Shown one piece after another: positions 24,891 to 33,838 of a DNA stretch of 64,000 nt (its first letter is position 1; each line of letters starts with the position of its first letter). The notes beneath the pieces were generated by a model. That model ran no database searches, was not told the DNA's origin, and saw only the letters and a program-made list of their open reading frames with translations. Source of the stretch: JAGNXB01 sp942490895 (GTDB lineage Bacteria > Bacteroidota > Bacteroidia > Chitinophagales > Saprospiraceae); contig CALNZC010000066.1 in the NCBI GenBank assembly GCA_942490895.1, positions 62,001-126,000 on the forward strand, in the 5' to 3' direction. Made by a program: the position numbers and the translations under genes.

Positions 24891-26213
24891 TCAGTGTTCT
24901 GTCAATACGGGGTGGGCATAGACATCATACTCTGTTGCGGATGTAATCTCAACCTGAACGAAGTCGCCAACGCGCAAATACCCTGAAGAGGCCTCAATCA
25001 CCACTTCATTGTCAACCTCTGGAGAATCGCCCTCAGACCTGCCGTAATAGCAGCCCCCTTCCAGCTTATCGATCAACACTCGTTCAACAGTACCGACTCT
25101 GGTCTGGTTCTTCTCCAGGGAGATTTCTCGCTGGATTTCCATGATCCGATTTGCCCGATCGACTTTCACTTCCGCAGGAACATCATCTTCGAGTGTATGC
25201 GCTCGGGTATCCTCTTCATGGCTGTATTGAAAGACCCCGACACGTTCAAAGCGCATTCGTTTCACAAAGTCACATAACACCTCAAATTCCTCCTCCGTCT
25301 CACCAGGAAAGCCGACCAACAATGTCGTACGCATGATGATACCAGGAACAATTTCACGGGCTCTCGCCACTAATTCTTCTGTTTCTGCACGGGTGATCTG
25401 TCGGCGCATTCGTTCCAACACCCGATCATCTGCATGCTGGAGTGGCATATCCAGATAGTTGCACACCTTCGGTAATACGGCCATAGCTTCCAGGATATCC
25501 AGTGGAAACTTACTGGGATAGGCATAATGCAAGCGGATCCAGTCAATGCCATCCACTTCGGACAGGGCATGCATCAATTCGGCCAAACGCCGTTCCTTAT
25601 ACAGGTCCAGCCCATAATACGTCAGCTCCTGTGCAATGAGCATGATCTCTCTCACGCCCTGCCTGGCCAATGATCGAGCCTCCAGGACCAGATCGTCTAT
25701 GGAGCGGGAGATATGCTTGCCACGCATCAGCGGAATGGCGCAGAAGGAACATGTTCGGTTGCAGCCCTCCGAAATTTTCAGGTAGGCATAGTGCATGGGT
25801 GTCGCGATCTTTCGTTCCCCCAACAACTCATGTCGATAATCGACATTGAAACGAGCCAGCAGTCCAGGCAGGTCCATGGTCCCAAACCAGGCATCCACTT
25901 CAGGAATCTCCAATGCCAGGTCATCCTTATACCGCTGGGAAAGGCATCCAGTCACATAGAGCTTTTTGATCTCCTTCCGTGTTTTGGCTGCAGCATATTG
26001 CAGAATGGTATTCACGGACTCCTCCTTTGCCAGATCGATGAAACCACACGTATTGACAATGATGACTTCTGCATCATTTCCATCATCTTCGTGGGTCACC
26101 GGAATATCGTTGGCTTTCAACTGGGTGATGATGTTCTCTGAATCCACAAGATTCTTTGAACATCCCAGTGTGATCAGATTTACGCGCTCCTTTTGGATAG
26201 TCTTTGCCTTCAA
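24891..26213 (-). CDS. rimO: Ribosomal protein S12 methylthiotransferase RimO
   Basis: The 440-residue radical SAM enzyme has the N-terminal UPF0004 domain with three conserved cysteines (TLGCSKNLVDSE, NTCGFI, VTGCLSQRY), the radical SAM cluster CNRTCSFCAIPLMRG, and a C-terminal TRAM domain (VLIDKLEGGCYYGRSEGDSPEVDN). The cysteine-plus-SKN start and ISEGCNRTCSFC favour RimO over MiaB. It adds a methylthio group to the conserved aspartate of ribosomal protein S12. The promoter core lies 14 bases upstream. Confidence 0.95.
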   Translation of the reverse strand: MKAKTIQKERVNLITLGCSKNLVDSENIITQLKANDIPVTHEDDGNDAEVIIVNTCGFIDLAKEESVNTILQYAAAKTRKEIKKLYVTGCLSQRYKDDLALEIPEVDAWFGTMDLPGLLARFNVDYRHELLGERKIATPMHYAYLKISEGCNRTCSFCAIPLMRGKHISRSIDDLVLEARSLARQGVREIMLIAQELTYYGLDLYKERRLAELMHALSEVDGIDWIRLHYAYPSKFPLDILEAMAVLPKVCNYLDMPLQHADDRVLERMRRQITRAETEELVARAREIVPGIIMRTTLLVGFPGETEEEFEVLCDFVKRMRFERVGVFQYSHEEDTRAHTLEDDVPAEVKVDRANRIMEIQREISLEKNQTRVGTVERVLIDKLEGGCYYGRSEGDSPEVDNEVVIEASSGYLRVGDFVQVEITSATEYDVYAHPVLTEH

Positions 26214-26227
26214 ATGGAATATTTTTG

Positions 26228-26235
26228 CAAATTTA
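26228..26235 (-). promoter_or_regulatory. -7 element (TAAATTTG) of rimO
   Basis: The minus strand reads TAAATTTG, ending 14 bases before the rimO ATG, with TTGA 21 bases upstream (26257-26260). This predicts a leader of under ten bases. Confidence 0.5.
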
Positions 26236-26276
26236 GCGAAACGCTTATGGAACCGATCAATTCAGTTACAATCGCC

Positions 26277-26906
26277 ATGCATCGAAGCCTTCGTATTTCG
26301 GCCGTTCTTCTCCTCTTCTTTCTGCCGGTGGCGCTGTCTGCGCAATTAGGGGCTCAGTTTCAATATCGTCTGCCCCTTTCTATTGCAGAATCCAGCATGC
26401 TGGCAGATCCCCTGATCCAGTCGGGCTGGAGTGCGGGTATCGTTTATTCATTCCGTCGATCCGGCATCCGGATCGAATGGATCCCGGGGCTTCATTACAT
26501 GCAAACTTCAGCTGAATCCACTGCATCTATGGATCTGGCTGGTTCAGGAGTCCAGGCCACCGTTGACGTTCGCATTTATCCGATGGACCTCTATGGCGAT
26601 TGTATGTGTCCGACTTTTTCTCGAAAAGGCCAGGTTTTCCAAAAAGGGTTCTTTATAGAGGGTGGTGCCGGTGGTTATTACCTCTCTCAGGAGACCGGAG
26701 TGGAATCTCAAAGTGGCGGAAACTTCCTTGCACGCATAGGTGCAGGACTGGATATTGGTTTGTCCCGCCGCTTGACCATCACTCCCGGAGCACGCATTCA
26801 ATACGAAAACAGCTTGCATGCCTGGGGCGGAACGGACGCTCAAAAACAATCCCGCCCACTGTGGGTCTACCCCTACCTGCAGATCATGACCTATTTCGAC
26901 AATTAG
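26277..26906 (+). CDS. Probable outer-membrane beta-barrel protein
   Basis: The start at 26277 gives a 209-residue product beginning with a clear signal peptide (LLLFFLPVALSAQ); longer frames from 26193 or 26247 run over the divergent rimO promoter. The rest is made of alternating strands with glycine and aromatic residues (WSAGIVYSFRRSGIRIEWIP, FFIEGGAGGYYLSQE, LDIGLSRRLTITPGARIQY), the pattern of small porin-fold or OmpX-like barrels. A cysteine pair (DCMCP-like, GDCMCPTF) sits mid-protein. Function unknown. Its TAG stop shares two bases with the stop of the convergent methylase gene. Confidence 0.7.
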   Translation: MHRSLRISAVLLLFFLPVALSAQLGAQFQYRLPLSIAESSMLADPLIQSGWSAGIVYSFRRSGIRIEWIPGLHYMQTSAESTASMDLAGSGVQATVDVRIYPMDLYGDCMCPTFSRKGQVFQKGFFIEGGAGGYYLSQETGVESQSGGNFLARIGAGLDIGLSRRLTITPGARIQYENSLHAWGGTDAQKQSRPLWVYPYLQIMTYFDN

Positions 26907-27442
26907 ACAAGTTGTTGTCTGATCAATTCCCAAAGTGCAATCCCAGTGGCAACGGAAACATTCAGGCTGTGTTTGGAGCCAAACTGGGGGATCTCCATAT
27001 ACCCATCCAACTGATCCAGTAAATCGTCGGACACACCGTGGACTTCATTTCCAGCCACCAGGGCAATGGGAGATTGGCCGTCCCAGGCCCAATCCTGTAG
27101 TGGCTTTGAACCGCTTGTTTGTTCCAATCCAATACATTGAACGCCTGTTGCTTGCAGCTCTATGACCAGATCGCGGACATGTTCTCGATAGGTCCAGGGA
27201 ACCGTTTCAGTGGCACCAAGAGCCGTTTTTAAAATCTCTCTGTGCGGCGGTTGCGCTGAAATGCCACACAACCAGATGTGGGCAATTCGAAAGGCATCTC
27301 CTGTTCTGAATATTGAGCCCACATTCAGTGCGCTTCTCAGGTCATTACAAATCACCATGACGGGCCAGGGGGCTCCTTGTTGCGCAGCTGTATGGCGGGC
27401 CTCCAGGGCCTCCATTGAAAGTTTAGTGACCGATGGTCTCAT
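26903..27442 (-). CDS. TrmH/SpoU family RNA 2'-O-methyltransferase
   Basis: The SPOUT methyltransferase has all three motifs: NVGSIFRTGDAF, LVAGNEVHGVSDDLL, and IPQFGSKHSLNVSVATGIALWE with its trefoil knot. The start at 27442 (MRPSVTKL) fits the family length (179 residues); an upstream frame start at 27463 adds seven residues that overlap the preceding gene. It probably methylates a ribose in tRNA or rRNA; the target cannot be told. Last gene of the pyrG-membrane protein-methylase operon. Confidence 0.9.
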   Translation of the reverse strand: MRPSVTKLSMEALEARHTAAQQGAPWPVMVICNDLRSALNVGSIFRTGDAFRIAHIWLCGISAQPPHREILKTALGATETVPWTYREHVRDLVIELQATGVQCIGLEQTSGSKPLQDWAWDGQSPIALVAGNEVHGVSDDLLDQLDGYMEIPQFGSKHSLNVSVATGIALWELIRQQLV

Positions 27443-28799
27443 CATTCGGTATTTTGTATACAATTACGCTGACCGGCCATGTACCTGAAGCAATAATCAC
27501 GGGCCAATGCTTCATGCGCGCCAGATCCTGATCCGAAAAGTCATTGTAGACATTGCTGTAAAACAGATATTGGACAGATGGGCTGGTCGCCCAATCTACA
27601 AATGCACGATTATTCCCATCCAGGGTGATTTCATCTGAGGGGCCCAGATTGGGAAAAGCAGAAGCCGTCACCTCCCAAGTGATCCCCCTTGCTTCCATTT
27701 CATCGAGGACAGTCTGGCGATGGCCTGGATAGCTCATCCAGGCCAGGGTAGCATCCCAGCCCTGAGCAATCCGGTTAGGGTAAACCCAGAAGTTCCCGCA
27801 AATCAACAGGATAAGTACTGACCATTTCATGGATCGGGTCGGATTCAGCTGGATGAGCAGAATGGTGCCGGCTAGTGAAACAGGCAACAAGTAGCGATGC
27901 ATATTCAGGGAAGAGAAAAACAGAAAAAAAGGAAAAACAGCAAGGGTCATCACCATGAGCCAGCTCGCACCCTGTCGGATGGTGGCTTTATCACTTCGGA
28001 AAAACCAGGTCATGGATAGACCGATCCATAAAAAGACCAGGCCATGATCCATCAATCGCCAAATCAAGATGGCGGCATTCCGAGGAATGGTTTGTATCGT
28101 CTGTAGACTGAAGCTTCCGGACCAAGGCGACTCCAGAGGAACAAATACCCACCCAAGGGCCAACCAGTGGCCGAGGTGATAGATCAGCCCGGGAAGGACG
28201 CCCAGCATGACCCATTTCACAAATATCCGATGTTGCTTGTCCAGGAGCCACCAAGCACCGACCATTCCCAGAAGAGCCAGTCCACGCAAGGAAATTGCCC
28301 CCAGGATCAATGCACCGATGGCGATCATCCCCTTCCAGGCGTATTGACGGCCGGCCCAGAGGCATAAAAGTCCCGATATGAGCAGAACATCCGGACTGAC
28401 CAGTGTCGTCTGAGCGGCATACACCGGGTTAGCGATCCACAGGAGGGGGATCCAGCCCCAATGTGGACGAGCCAGAGCATTACCAAGTAAGGCCAACAGA
28501 CCAAGGTTCGCCAACGCGAATGGCCAAATCACCGCATGTGAAGCGATCAATGTTCTGCCAAAGAGCCACCAGTTTGAATGCACCAGCAGCCCCAGCAAGG
28601 GGGGATTGCCACTGTCCATGACTGTCGGCAACCATCCGAACCCTGTAGAATGGAAGAATGTGGAATGACGTGACCCAAACTGGATACTATCCCAAAAAAA
28701 AGGGAAGTCTGCGCTGATGATCAGCAGGCACACCTGGAACAGGATAGCCATGCTAAACAGAATAATATTGGTTTTATCCGACTTCAGGCTCCGGATCAC
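27423..28799 (-). CDS. Polytopic membrane protein, probable GT-C type glycosyltransferase
   Basis: The 458-residue protein has ten or so hydrophobic helices from the N-terminus to about residue 350, then a soluble periplasmic C-terminal domain. The first loop (FFWDSIQFGSRHSTFFHS, MDSGNPPLLGLLVHSNWWLFG) has the acidic residue and position expected of the GT-C/ArnT/PMT fold, where it helps bind a lipid-linked sugar. Family assignment is tentative. The start codon is GTG, overlapping the pyrG stop by four bases (GTGA), and the gene overlaps the methylase start, so all three are translated together. Confidence 0.65.
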   Translation of the reverse strand: MIRSLKSDKTNIILFSMAILFQVCLLIISADFPFFWDSIQFGSRHSTFFHSTGFGWLPTVMDSGNPPLLGLLVHSNWWLFGRTLIASHAVIWPFALANLGLLALLGNALARPHWGWIPLLWIANPVYAAQTTLVSPDVLLISGLLCLWAGRQYAWKGMIAIGALILGAISLRGLALLGMVGAWWLLDKQHRIFVKWVMLGVLPGLIYHLGHWLALGWVFVPLESPWSGSFSLQTIQTIPRNAAILIWRLMDHGLVFLWIGLSMTWFFRSDKATIRQGASWLMVMTLAVFPFFLFFSSLNMHRYLLPVSLAGTILLIQLNPTRSMKWSVLILLICGNFWVYPNRIAQGWDATLAWMSYPGHRQTVLDEMEARGITWEVTASAFPNLGPSDEITLDGNNRAFVDWATSPSVQYLFYSNVYNDFSDQDLARMKHWPVIIASGTWPVSVIVYKIPNDETIGH

Positions 28800-30412
28800 T
28801 GGGTCGCCTGGTATGCCACCGCTGCCTTTACGAACGCGATAAAAAGAGGGTGAGGTATTTCCACACGGCTTTTCAATTCAGGATGAAACTGGACGCCAAC
28901 AAACCAGGGATGCCCCTTGAGTTCAACGATTTCAACCAGTCCTGATTCGGGGTTCACCCCTGTGGATTCCAGCCCGGCCTGACTCAGTTTATCCTTGTAG
29001 GTATTATTCAATTCGTAGCGGTGCCGATGTCGCTCGCTGATTTTTGTGGTGCCATAGGCTGCTTTTGCAAGTGAGCCTTTTTTCAATTCACAAGGGTATG
29101 CTCCCAATCGCATCGTGCCTCCTTTGGCTTTGATGTTGCGTTGTTCCAGCATCATGTCGATTACCGGATCAGAAGTGGTCGGGTCTACTTCAGTACTGGC
29201 TGCACCTTTCAGGTGCAGGACGTTGCGTGCAAACTCAACCACTGCGCATTGCATTCCCAGACAGATACCGAAGAATGGAACGCCATGTTCACGTACGTGT
29301 TGAATGGCTTTGAGCTTCCCTTCAATACCGCGTTCTCCAAAACCCGGTGCAACCAACACACCATGGAATCCTTTTAGCCGCTCTGCGACATCGGCTGGGG
29401 CTTCATCCAGCACTTCTGAGTGGATGGGCACTACTTTGACACTACATTCATTTTCCGCGCCTGCATGAATGAATGATTCATAGATGGATTTGTAGGCGTC
29501 TGCCAGTTCATTGTATTTCCCGACAAGGGCGATTTTCACCTCATTGACCGGATTTTTCAGTTTACCCAGGAAGTTCTTCCAATGTGTCAGATCGGGGATG
29601 GTGCCAGAATTCAACTGCAACTTTTGTAGCACAATAGAATCCAGGCGTTCCCGGGCCATATAGATGGGTACATCGTAAATAGTCTCGGCATCAATGGCTT
29701 CGATCACCGATTCAAAATCAACATTGCAAAAGAGGGCCAGTTTATTCCGGAGTTCGTTATTCAGTGAATGCTCTGTTCTGCACACCAGAATATCCGGTTG
29801 GATACCGGCCTGTTGCAATTCCTTTACGGAGTGTTGGGTCGGCTTGGTCTTCAGTTCCTTTGCCGCATTGAGATATGGAATCAGCGTCAGGTGAATGACG
29901 ATACAATTGGTCACACCTACTTCCCGGCGGTATTGACGAAGTGCTTCCAGATATGGCAGGGACTCGATATCCCCGACTGTCCCCCCCAATTCGGTGATCA
30001 CAATATTGTAATCACCACCCAGGGCCATCAGCTGAATATTGCGTTTGATTTCATCCGTAATATGAGGAATGACTTGAACGGTTTTTCCGAGATAATCACC
30101 TGCACGTTCCTTATGGATCACATGCTGGTAAATTCGACCCGTCGTGACATTATTTGCCTGGCTGGTCGAAATATTCAGAAAGCGTTCATAATGCCCCAGA
30201 TCAAGATCTGTTTCTGCACCATCATCAGTCACATAGCACTCTCCGTGTTCGTACGGGTTGAGTGTGCCGGGATCTACATTGAGATAGGGGTCAAATTTCT
30301 GGATGGTCACCGAGAAGCCTCGGGCCTGCAAAAGCTTACCTAAAGAGGCAGCTATGATTCCTTTTCCCAGGGATGAGGTCACCCCTCCCGTAACAAATAC
30401 ATATTTAGTCAT
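28796..30412 (-). CDS. pyrG: CTP synthase
   Basis: The 538-residue enzyme has the amidoligase start (FVTGGVTSSLGKGI), the UTP/ATP site (KFDPYLNVDPGTLNPYEHGE, DLDLGHYERF) and the glutamine amidotransferase domain with nucleophile Cys in FFGICLGMQCAV and His-Glu in QFHPELKSR. It converts UTP to CTP using glutamine. Length matches the family. It is the first gene of an operon with a GT-C-like protein and a TrmH methylase. Confidence 0.97.
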   Translation of the reverse strand: MTKYVFVTGGVTSSLGKGIIAASLGKLLQARGFSVTIQKFDPYLNVDPGTLNPYEHGECYVTDDGAETDLDLGHYERFLNISTSQANNVTTGRIYQHVIHKERAGDYLGKTVQVIPHITDEIKRNIQLMALGGDYNIVITELGGTVGDIESLPYLEALRQYRREVGVTNCIVIHLTLIPYLNAAKELKTKPTQHSVKELQQAGIQPDILVCRTEHSLNNELRNKLALFCNVDFESVIEAIDAETIYDVPIYMARERLDSIVLQKLQLNSGTIPDLTHWKNFLGKLKNPVNEVKIALVGKYNELADAYKSIYESFIHAGAENECSVKVVPIHSEVLDEAPADVAERLKGFHGVLVAPGFGERGIEGKLKAIQHVREHGVPFFGICLGMQCAVVEFARNVLHLKGAASTEVDPTTSDPVIDMMLEQRNIKAKGGTMRLGAYPCELKKGSLAKAAYGTTKISERHRHRYELNNTYKDKLSQAGLESTGVNPESGLVEIVELKGHPWFVGVQFHPELKSRVEIPHPLFIAFVKAAVAYQATQ

Positions 30413-30434
30413 CGGTCTCCTTTGTTACGGGATC

Positions 30435-30442
30435 CAAAGGTA
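30435..30442 (-). promoter_or_regulatory. -7 element (TACCTTTG) upstream of pyrG
   Basis: The minus strand reads TACCTTTG, 22 bases before the pyrG ATG. No good TTTG box is seen at the normal distance. The same octamer precedes the genes starting at 33730 and 59319. Confidence 0.45.
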
Positions 30443-30628
30443 GACAAAACGTCCAACCTAGGGATGAACCCTCTCGAATTTCCTGAAAAGATCTTTTCTG
30501 AGGATATGTAAAACCCTGACCACACGATCATTTACCTGATCATTTTCATTTCAAATGCCTTTTGTTCTTCTGTGCGGCCAAAAGCAGTCTGCCAATTACC
30601 ACCAGTATTGGTAGGTCTATCCCCTTAT

Positions 30629-30662
30629 ATAAAAAAAGAACGCCCGACAATTTGCCGGGCGT
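30629..30662 (-). terminator. Intrinsic terminator of dnaK
   Basis: On the minus strand a ten-base GC-rich stem (30641-30661, one G-U pair) is followed by TTCTTTTTTT. It lies 27 bases after the dnaK stop. Upstream of it, 30443-30628 holds no gene. Confidence 0.88.
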
Positions 30663-30688
30663 CCTGTTCCATGTGTATTCCAGGAGGA

Positions 30689-32596
30689 TTACTTCTTGTC
30701 GTCTACTTCTTCGTATTCAACATCCGTAACATCCTCTGTAGGCGTTGATGACTCATCAGCAGCATCGCTGCCGTTGGCGGCCCCTTCGGCTCCTTGCTGT
30801 GCCTGATAGATATCCTGGCTGGCAGCCTGCCATGCCTGGTTGAGACGTTCTGTCTCTGCATCCATCTTCGCAATGTCCTGCATCTTGTGTGCCTCTTTCA
30901 ATGCATCCAGAGCAGATTGAATGGCATCACGCTTTTCCTGCGGGATCTTCTCACCAAACTCGGTCAATTGCTTGTCCGTCTGGAAGATGAGGGTATCCGC
31001 CATATTCATCTTGTCTGCACGTTCGCGGGCATCCTTGTCCGTATCGGCATTGGCCTGGGCCTCCGCTTTCATCCGTTCGACTTCCTCCTTGCTGAGGCCT
31101 GTCGAGGCTTCAATACGGATATTCTGGCTCTTTCCGGTTCCCTTATCCAAAGCAGAGACACTCAGGATACCGTTGGCATCGATATCGAAGCTGACTTCGA
31201 TCTGAGGAGTTCCTCGCTGGGCGGGTGGAATGCCATCCAGGATAAATCGACCTACGCTGCGGTTATCCTTCGCCATAGGGCGTTCGCCCTGCAGGATGTG
31301 GATCTCCACGGAAGGCTGATTGTCTGCAGCTGTGGAATAGGTTTTCGACTTCTTGGTCGGTATCGTAGAGTTGGATTCGATCACGACATCGTAGACACCG
31401 CCCATGGTTTCGATTCCCATGGAAAGCGGGGTCACATCCAGCAAGAGTACATCCGAAACGTCACCGCTCAGGACACCTCCCTGAATCGCTGCCCCGACAG
31501 CAACCACTTCATCGGGATTCACCCCTTTGCTTGGCTTCTTGCCGAAGAAATCTTCTACGGCCTGCTGGATCCGGGGGATACGTGTTGAACCACCCACCAG
31601 GATGATCTCATCGATCTCATCCTTACTCAATCCGGCGTCATCCAAAGCCTTTTGGCAAGGCTCGAGGGTCCGTTTGACCAGCGCATCGGCCAGTTGCTCA
31701 AACTTGGCACGGGTGAATTTCAGCACCAGGTGCTTGGGCACTCCGTCGACAGCAGTGATATACGGCAGGTTGATTTCTGTCTCCACAGAAGAAGACATTT
31801 CAATTTTCGCCTTTTCAGCAGCATCCTTCAAACGTTGAAGGGCCATGGGATCCTTCCGGAGGTCGATGTTCTCCTGAGCTTTGAATGTGTCGGCGAGGTG
31901 ATCAATGATCACCCGGTCGAAGTCGTCACCACCCAGGTGTGTATCACCATTGGTAGATTTTACTTCAAAGACGCCCTCACCCAACTCCAGGATAGAAATA
32001 TCAAATGTGCCACCACCGAGGTCAAATACCGCGATAGTCATGTCTTTATGCTTCTTGTCCAGGCCATAGGCCAGAGCAGCAGCAGTAGGCTCATTGATGA
32101 TCCTCTTGATCGTCAGTCCGGCGATCTCACCGGCTTCTTTGGTTGCCTGACGCTGTGAGTCATTAAAATAGGCCGGCACGGTCACAACAGCTTCGGTGAC
32201 GGGCTGACCCAGAAAATCTTCAGCCACCTTCTTCATTTTTTGAAGGATCATGGCGGAGATCTCTTGCGCTGTATAGTTGCGGTCATCGACAGATACCTTC
32301 ACGGTATCATTATCTCCTTTAACCACTTTGTAGGGCATCATTCCCGCCTCTCCGGTAATTTCGGAAAAACGAGTCCCCATGAATCGTTTGATGGAAGCGA
32401 TCGTCCGAGTTGGATTTGTAATCGCCTGACGTTTTGCAGGATCACCGATCTTCCGTTCACCGTTATCGAGGAATGCCACTACTGACGGAGTTGTCCGCCG
32501 ACCTTCTTCATTGGCGATAACAACTGGCTCATTTCCTTCCATCACGGCAACACAGGAGTTGGTTGTTCCTAAGTCTATACCAATGATTTTTCCCAT
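30689..32596 (-). CDS. dnaK: Chaperone protein DnaK (Hsp70)
   Basis: The 635-residue chaperone has the nucleotide-binding signature GIDLGTTNSCVAV, AVFDLGGGTFDISIL and ILVGGSTRIPRIQ, the substrate-binding domain (LLLDVTPLSMGIETMGG) and a lid ending in the acidic EEVDDKK tail. It folds and refolds proteins with DnaJ and GrpE, neither of which is adjacent. A minus-strand TAAATCTG about 25 bases before the ATG is a possible promoter core. Own terminator downstream. Confidence 0.97.
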   Translation of the reverse strand: MGKIIGIDLGTTNSCVAVMEGNEPVVIANEEGRRTTPSVVAFLDNGERKIGDPAKRQAITNPTRTIASIKRFMGTRFSEITGEAGMMPYKVVKGDNDTVKVSVDDRNYTAQEISAMILQKMKKVAEDFLGQPVTEAVVTVPAYFNDSQRQATKEAGEIAGLTIKRIINEPTAAALAYGLDKKHKDMTIAVFDLGGGTFDISILELGEGVFEVKSTNGDTHLGGDDFDRVIIDHLADTFKAQENIDLRKDPMALQRLKDAAEKAKIEMSSSVETEINLPYITAVDGVPKHLVLKFTRAKFEQLADALVKRTLEPCQKALDDAGLSKDEIDEIILVGGSTRIPRIQQAVEDFFGKKPSKGVNPDEVVAVGAAIQGGVLSGDVSDVLLLDVTPLSMGIETMGGVYDVVIESNSTIPTKKSKTYSTAADNQPSVEIHILQGERPMAKDNRSVGRFILDGIPPAQRGTPQIEVSFDIDANGILSVSALDKGTGKSQNIRIEASTGLSKEEVERMKAEAQANADTDKDARERADKMNMADTLIFQTDKQLTEFGEKIPQEKRDAIQSALDALKEAHKMQDIAKMDAETERLNQAWQAASQDIYQAQQGAEGAANGSDAADESSTPTEDVTDVEYEEVDDKK

Positions 32597-32666
32597 TATG
32601 TTCAGATTTATGTCTGCCTACACCTGTTCAATCGATATGCCAAGACATTAAAACTGACCAGAGTGG

Positions 32667-32704
32667 CAGAAAAGCAGCCTATCCTGACAGAATGCGGACA
32701 GGCT
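32667..32704 (-). terminator. Probable terminator of the DUF4249 gene
   Basis: On the minus strand, AGCCTGTCC and GGATAGGCT (32696-32704 and 32676-32684) form a nine-pair stem with one G-U pair and an 11-base loop, followed by GCTTTTCTG. It lies 30 bases after the stop at 32735, before dnaK. The U run is weak. Confidence 0.55.
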
Positions 32705-32734
32705 CACTGACAAAACGACAGAAGAACGGGAGTC

Positions 32735-33730
32735 CTAGAAGTTGAGATTCTTGGTATAGATGCCCTGTTTGAGGGAATCGAGAGACTGGGCACTCAGGGT
32801 GAAATTATTCCCAACGAGAGAATAACGCGAAGAAAACAGCCCAAATCCATTATCGATATTCGAAAAGGAAGGGACATATTCTGCACCGGTGATTCCGGAA
32901 TTTGCCTTCCCGACAGAAAGGAAATCATAGATCTCTTTTCCTCCTGCATCCACCTGTATCTCCATATAGAGAAACTTGCGGGACACATTGGGTTTCACTT
33001 CCAGGTTATTGCGCATAAACTGGTAGAAGGAAACACCAGCCAGGAAGGTATTGATGTTCTTTGATGTGCCTCGTAGGATGTTCTTTTCAATCGGCCAGTA
33101 CAACACTTTTTCAACTGGACCAGGTCCACCTGACACTGTTTCCTGTACATGGATACGCATGGCCACATCATAGAAGTAGGCCGTATTCTCATTCGAGCGC
33201 CAACCGATGTTAATGGAGTTATCGTAGAGGAAGGTAATCTTGTCCGGAGGGGAAGAAAAGGTAAATGCATAATCACCGACCACCCTTGTTTTTGAACTGG
33301 TGATCAGTCGACCAGCCTCATCAGATACCAGGATGCGATATTCCCGATCGGTGAAGATCTTGGCTTCGTCCGTACGGATCTTATAGAGGTAATTCGGAGA
33401 AGTCGCGAAGACTCCCGGTGCCCTTGGATAACCTTCCAGAGTACCATCCACTTTGGTCAGGGTGACTTTCGTTCCGGAGGTCAAATCTTCCAATTGCACG
33501 ATCGCATTTGGAAAATAGAGGGAATCCGGATTTTGAGCGATGAGATAGGCACTAGTCGTCGGATCCAAAAAGGCCTTTTCGACACGGATATATTGAGCGG
33601 TATCACTGCGAGACAAGAATCCATAGACCACTGGAATCTCTTTCCAGTCAGAAACCAGATCCAGATCATTATCACAACCAATTCCGGCCATGACGGAGAT
33701 CAACAAAGCATACAACGCAACTCTCTTCAT
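32735..33730 (-). CDS. DUF4249-like lipoprotein
   Basis: The 331-residue protein has an N-terminal signal followed by a cysteine (VMAGIGCDND); the lipobox is poor (glycine at -3), but Bacteroidota tolerate this. The body has the DUF4249 layout: IPVVYGFLSRSDTAQYIRVEKAFL, PNAIVQLEDL, YRILVSDEAGRLITSSKTRVV and a YDFLSVGKANSGI stretch near the C-terminus. Unlike the copy at 4.7 kb, it has no TonB receptor beside it and appears to be a single-gene unit with its own promoter and terminator. Confidence 0.78.
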   Translation of the reverse strand: MKRVALYALLISVMAGIGCDNDLDLVSDWKEIPVVYGFLSRSDTAQYIRVEKAFLDPTTSAYLIAQNPDSLYFPNAIVQLEDLTSGTKVTLTKVDGTLEGYPRAPGVFATSPNYLYKIRTDEAKIFTDREYRILVSDEAGRLITSSKTRVVGDYAFTFSSPPDKITFLYDNSINIGWRSNENTAYFYDVAMRIHVQETVSGGPGPVEKVLYWPIEKNILRGTSKNINTFLAGVSFYQFMRNNLEVKPNVSRKFLYMEIQVDAGGKEIYDFLSVGKANSGITGAEYVPSFSNIDNGFGLFSSRYSLVGNNFTLSAQSLDSLKQGIYTKNLNF

Positions 33731-33735
33731 GGGGA

Positions 33736-33765
33736 CAAAGGTACATCAATGCATGGATTGGGAAA
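33736..33765 (-). promoter_or_regulatory. Promoter of the DUF4249-like gene, possibly leaderless
   Basis: The minus strand reads TACCTTTG (33743-33736) with TTTC 18 bases upstream (33765-33762). The -7 element ends only five bases before the ATG, so transcription would begin at or next to the start codon. Confidence 0.6.
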
Positions 33766-33838
33766 AGGTTGAAATTGCCTAAATGCCGACATTCCCATTG
33801 TTAAGGATTACTATCTTCGTTCACCCCAAACTTGTGTT

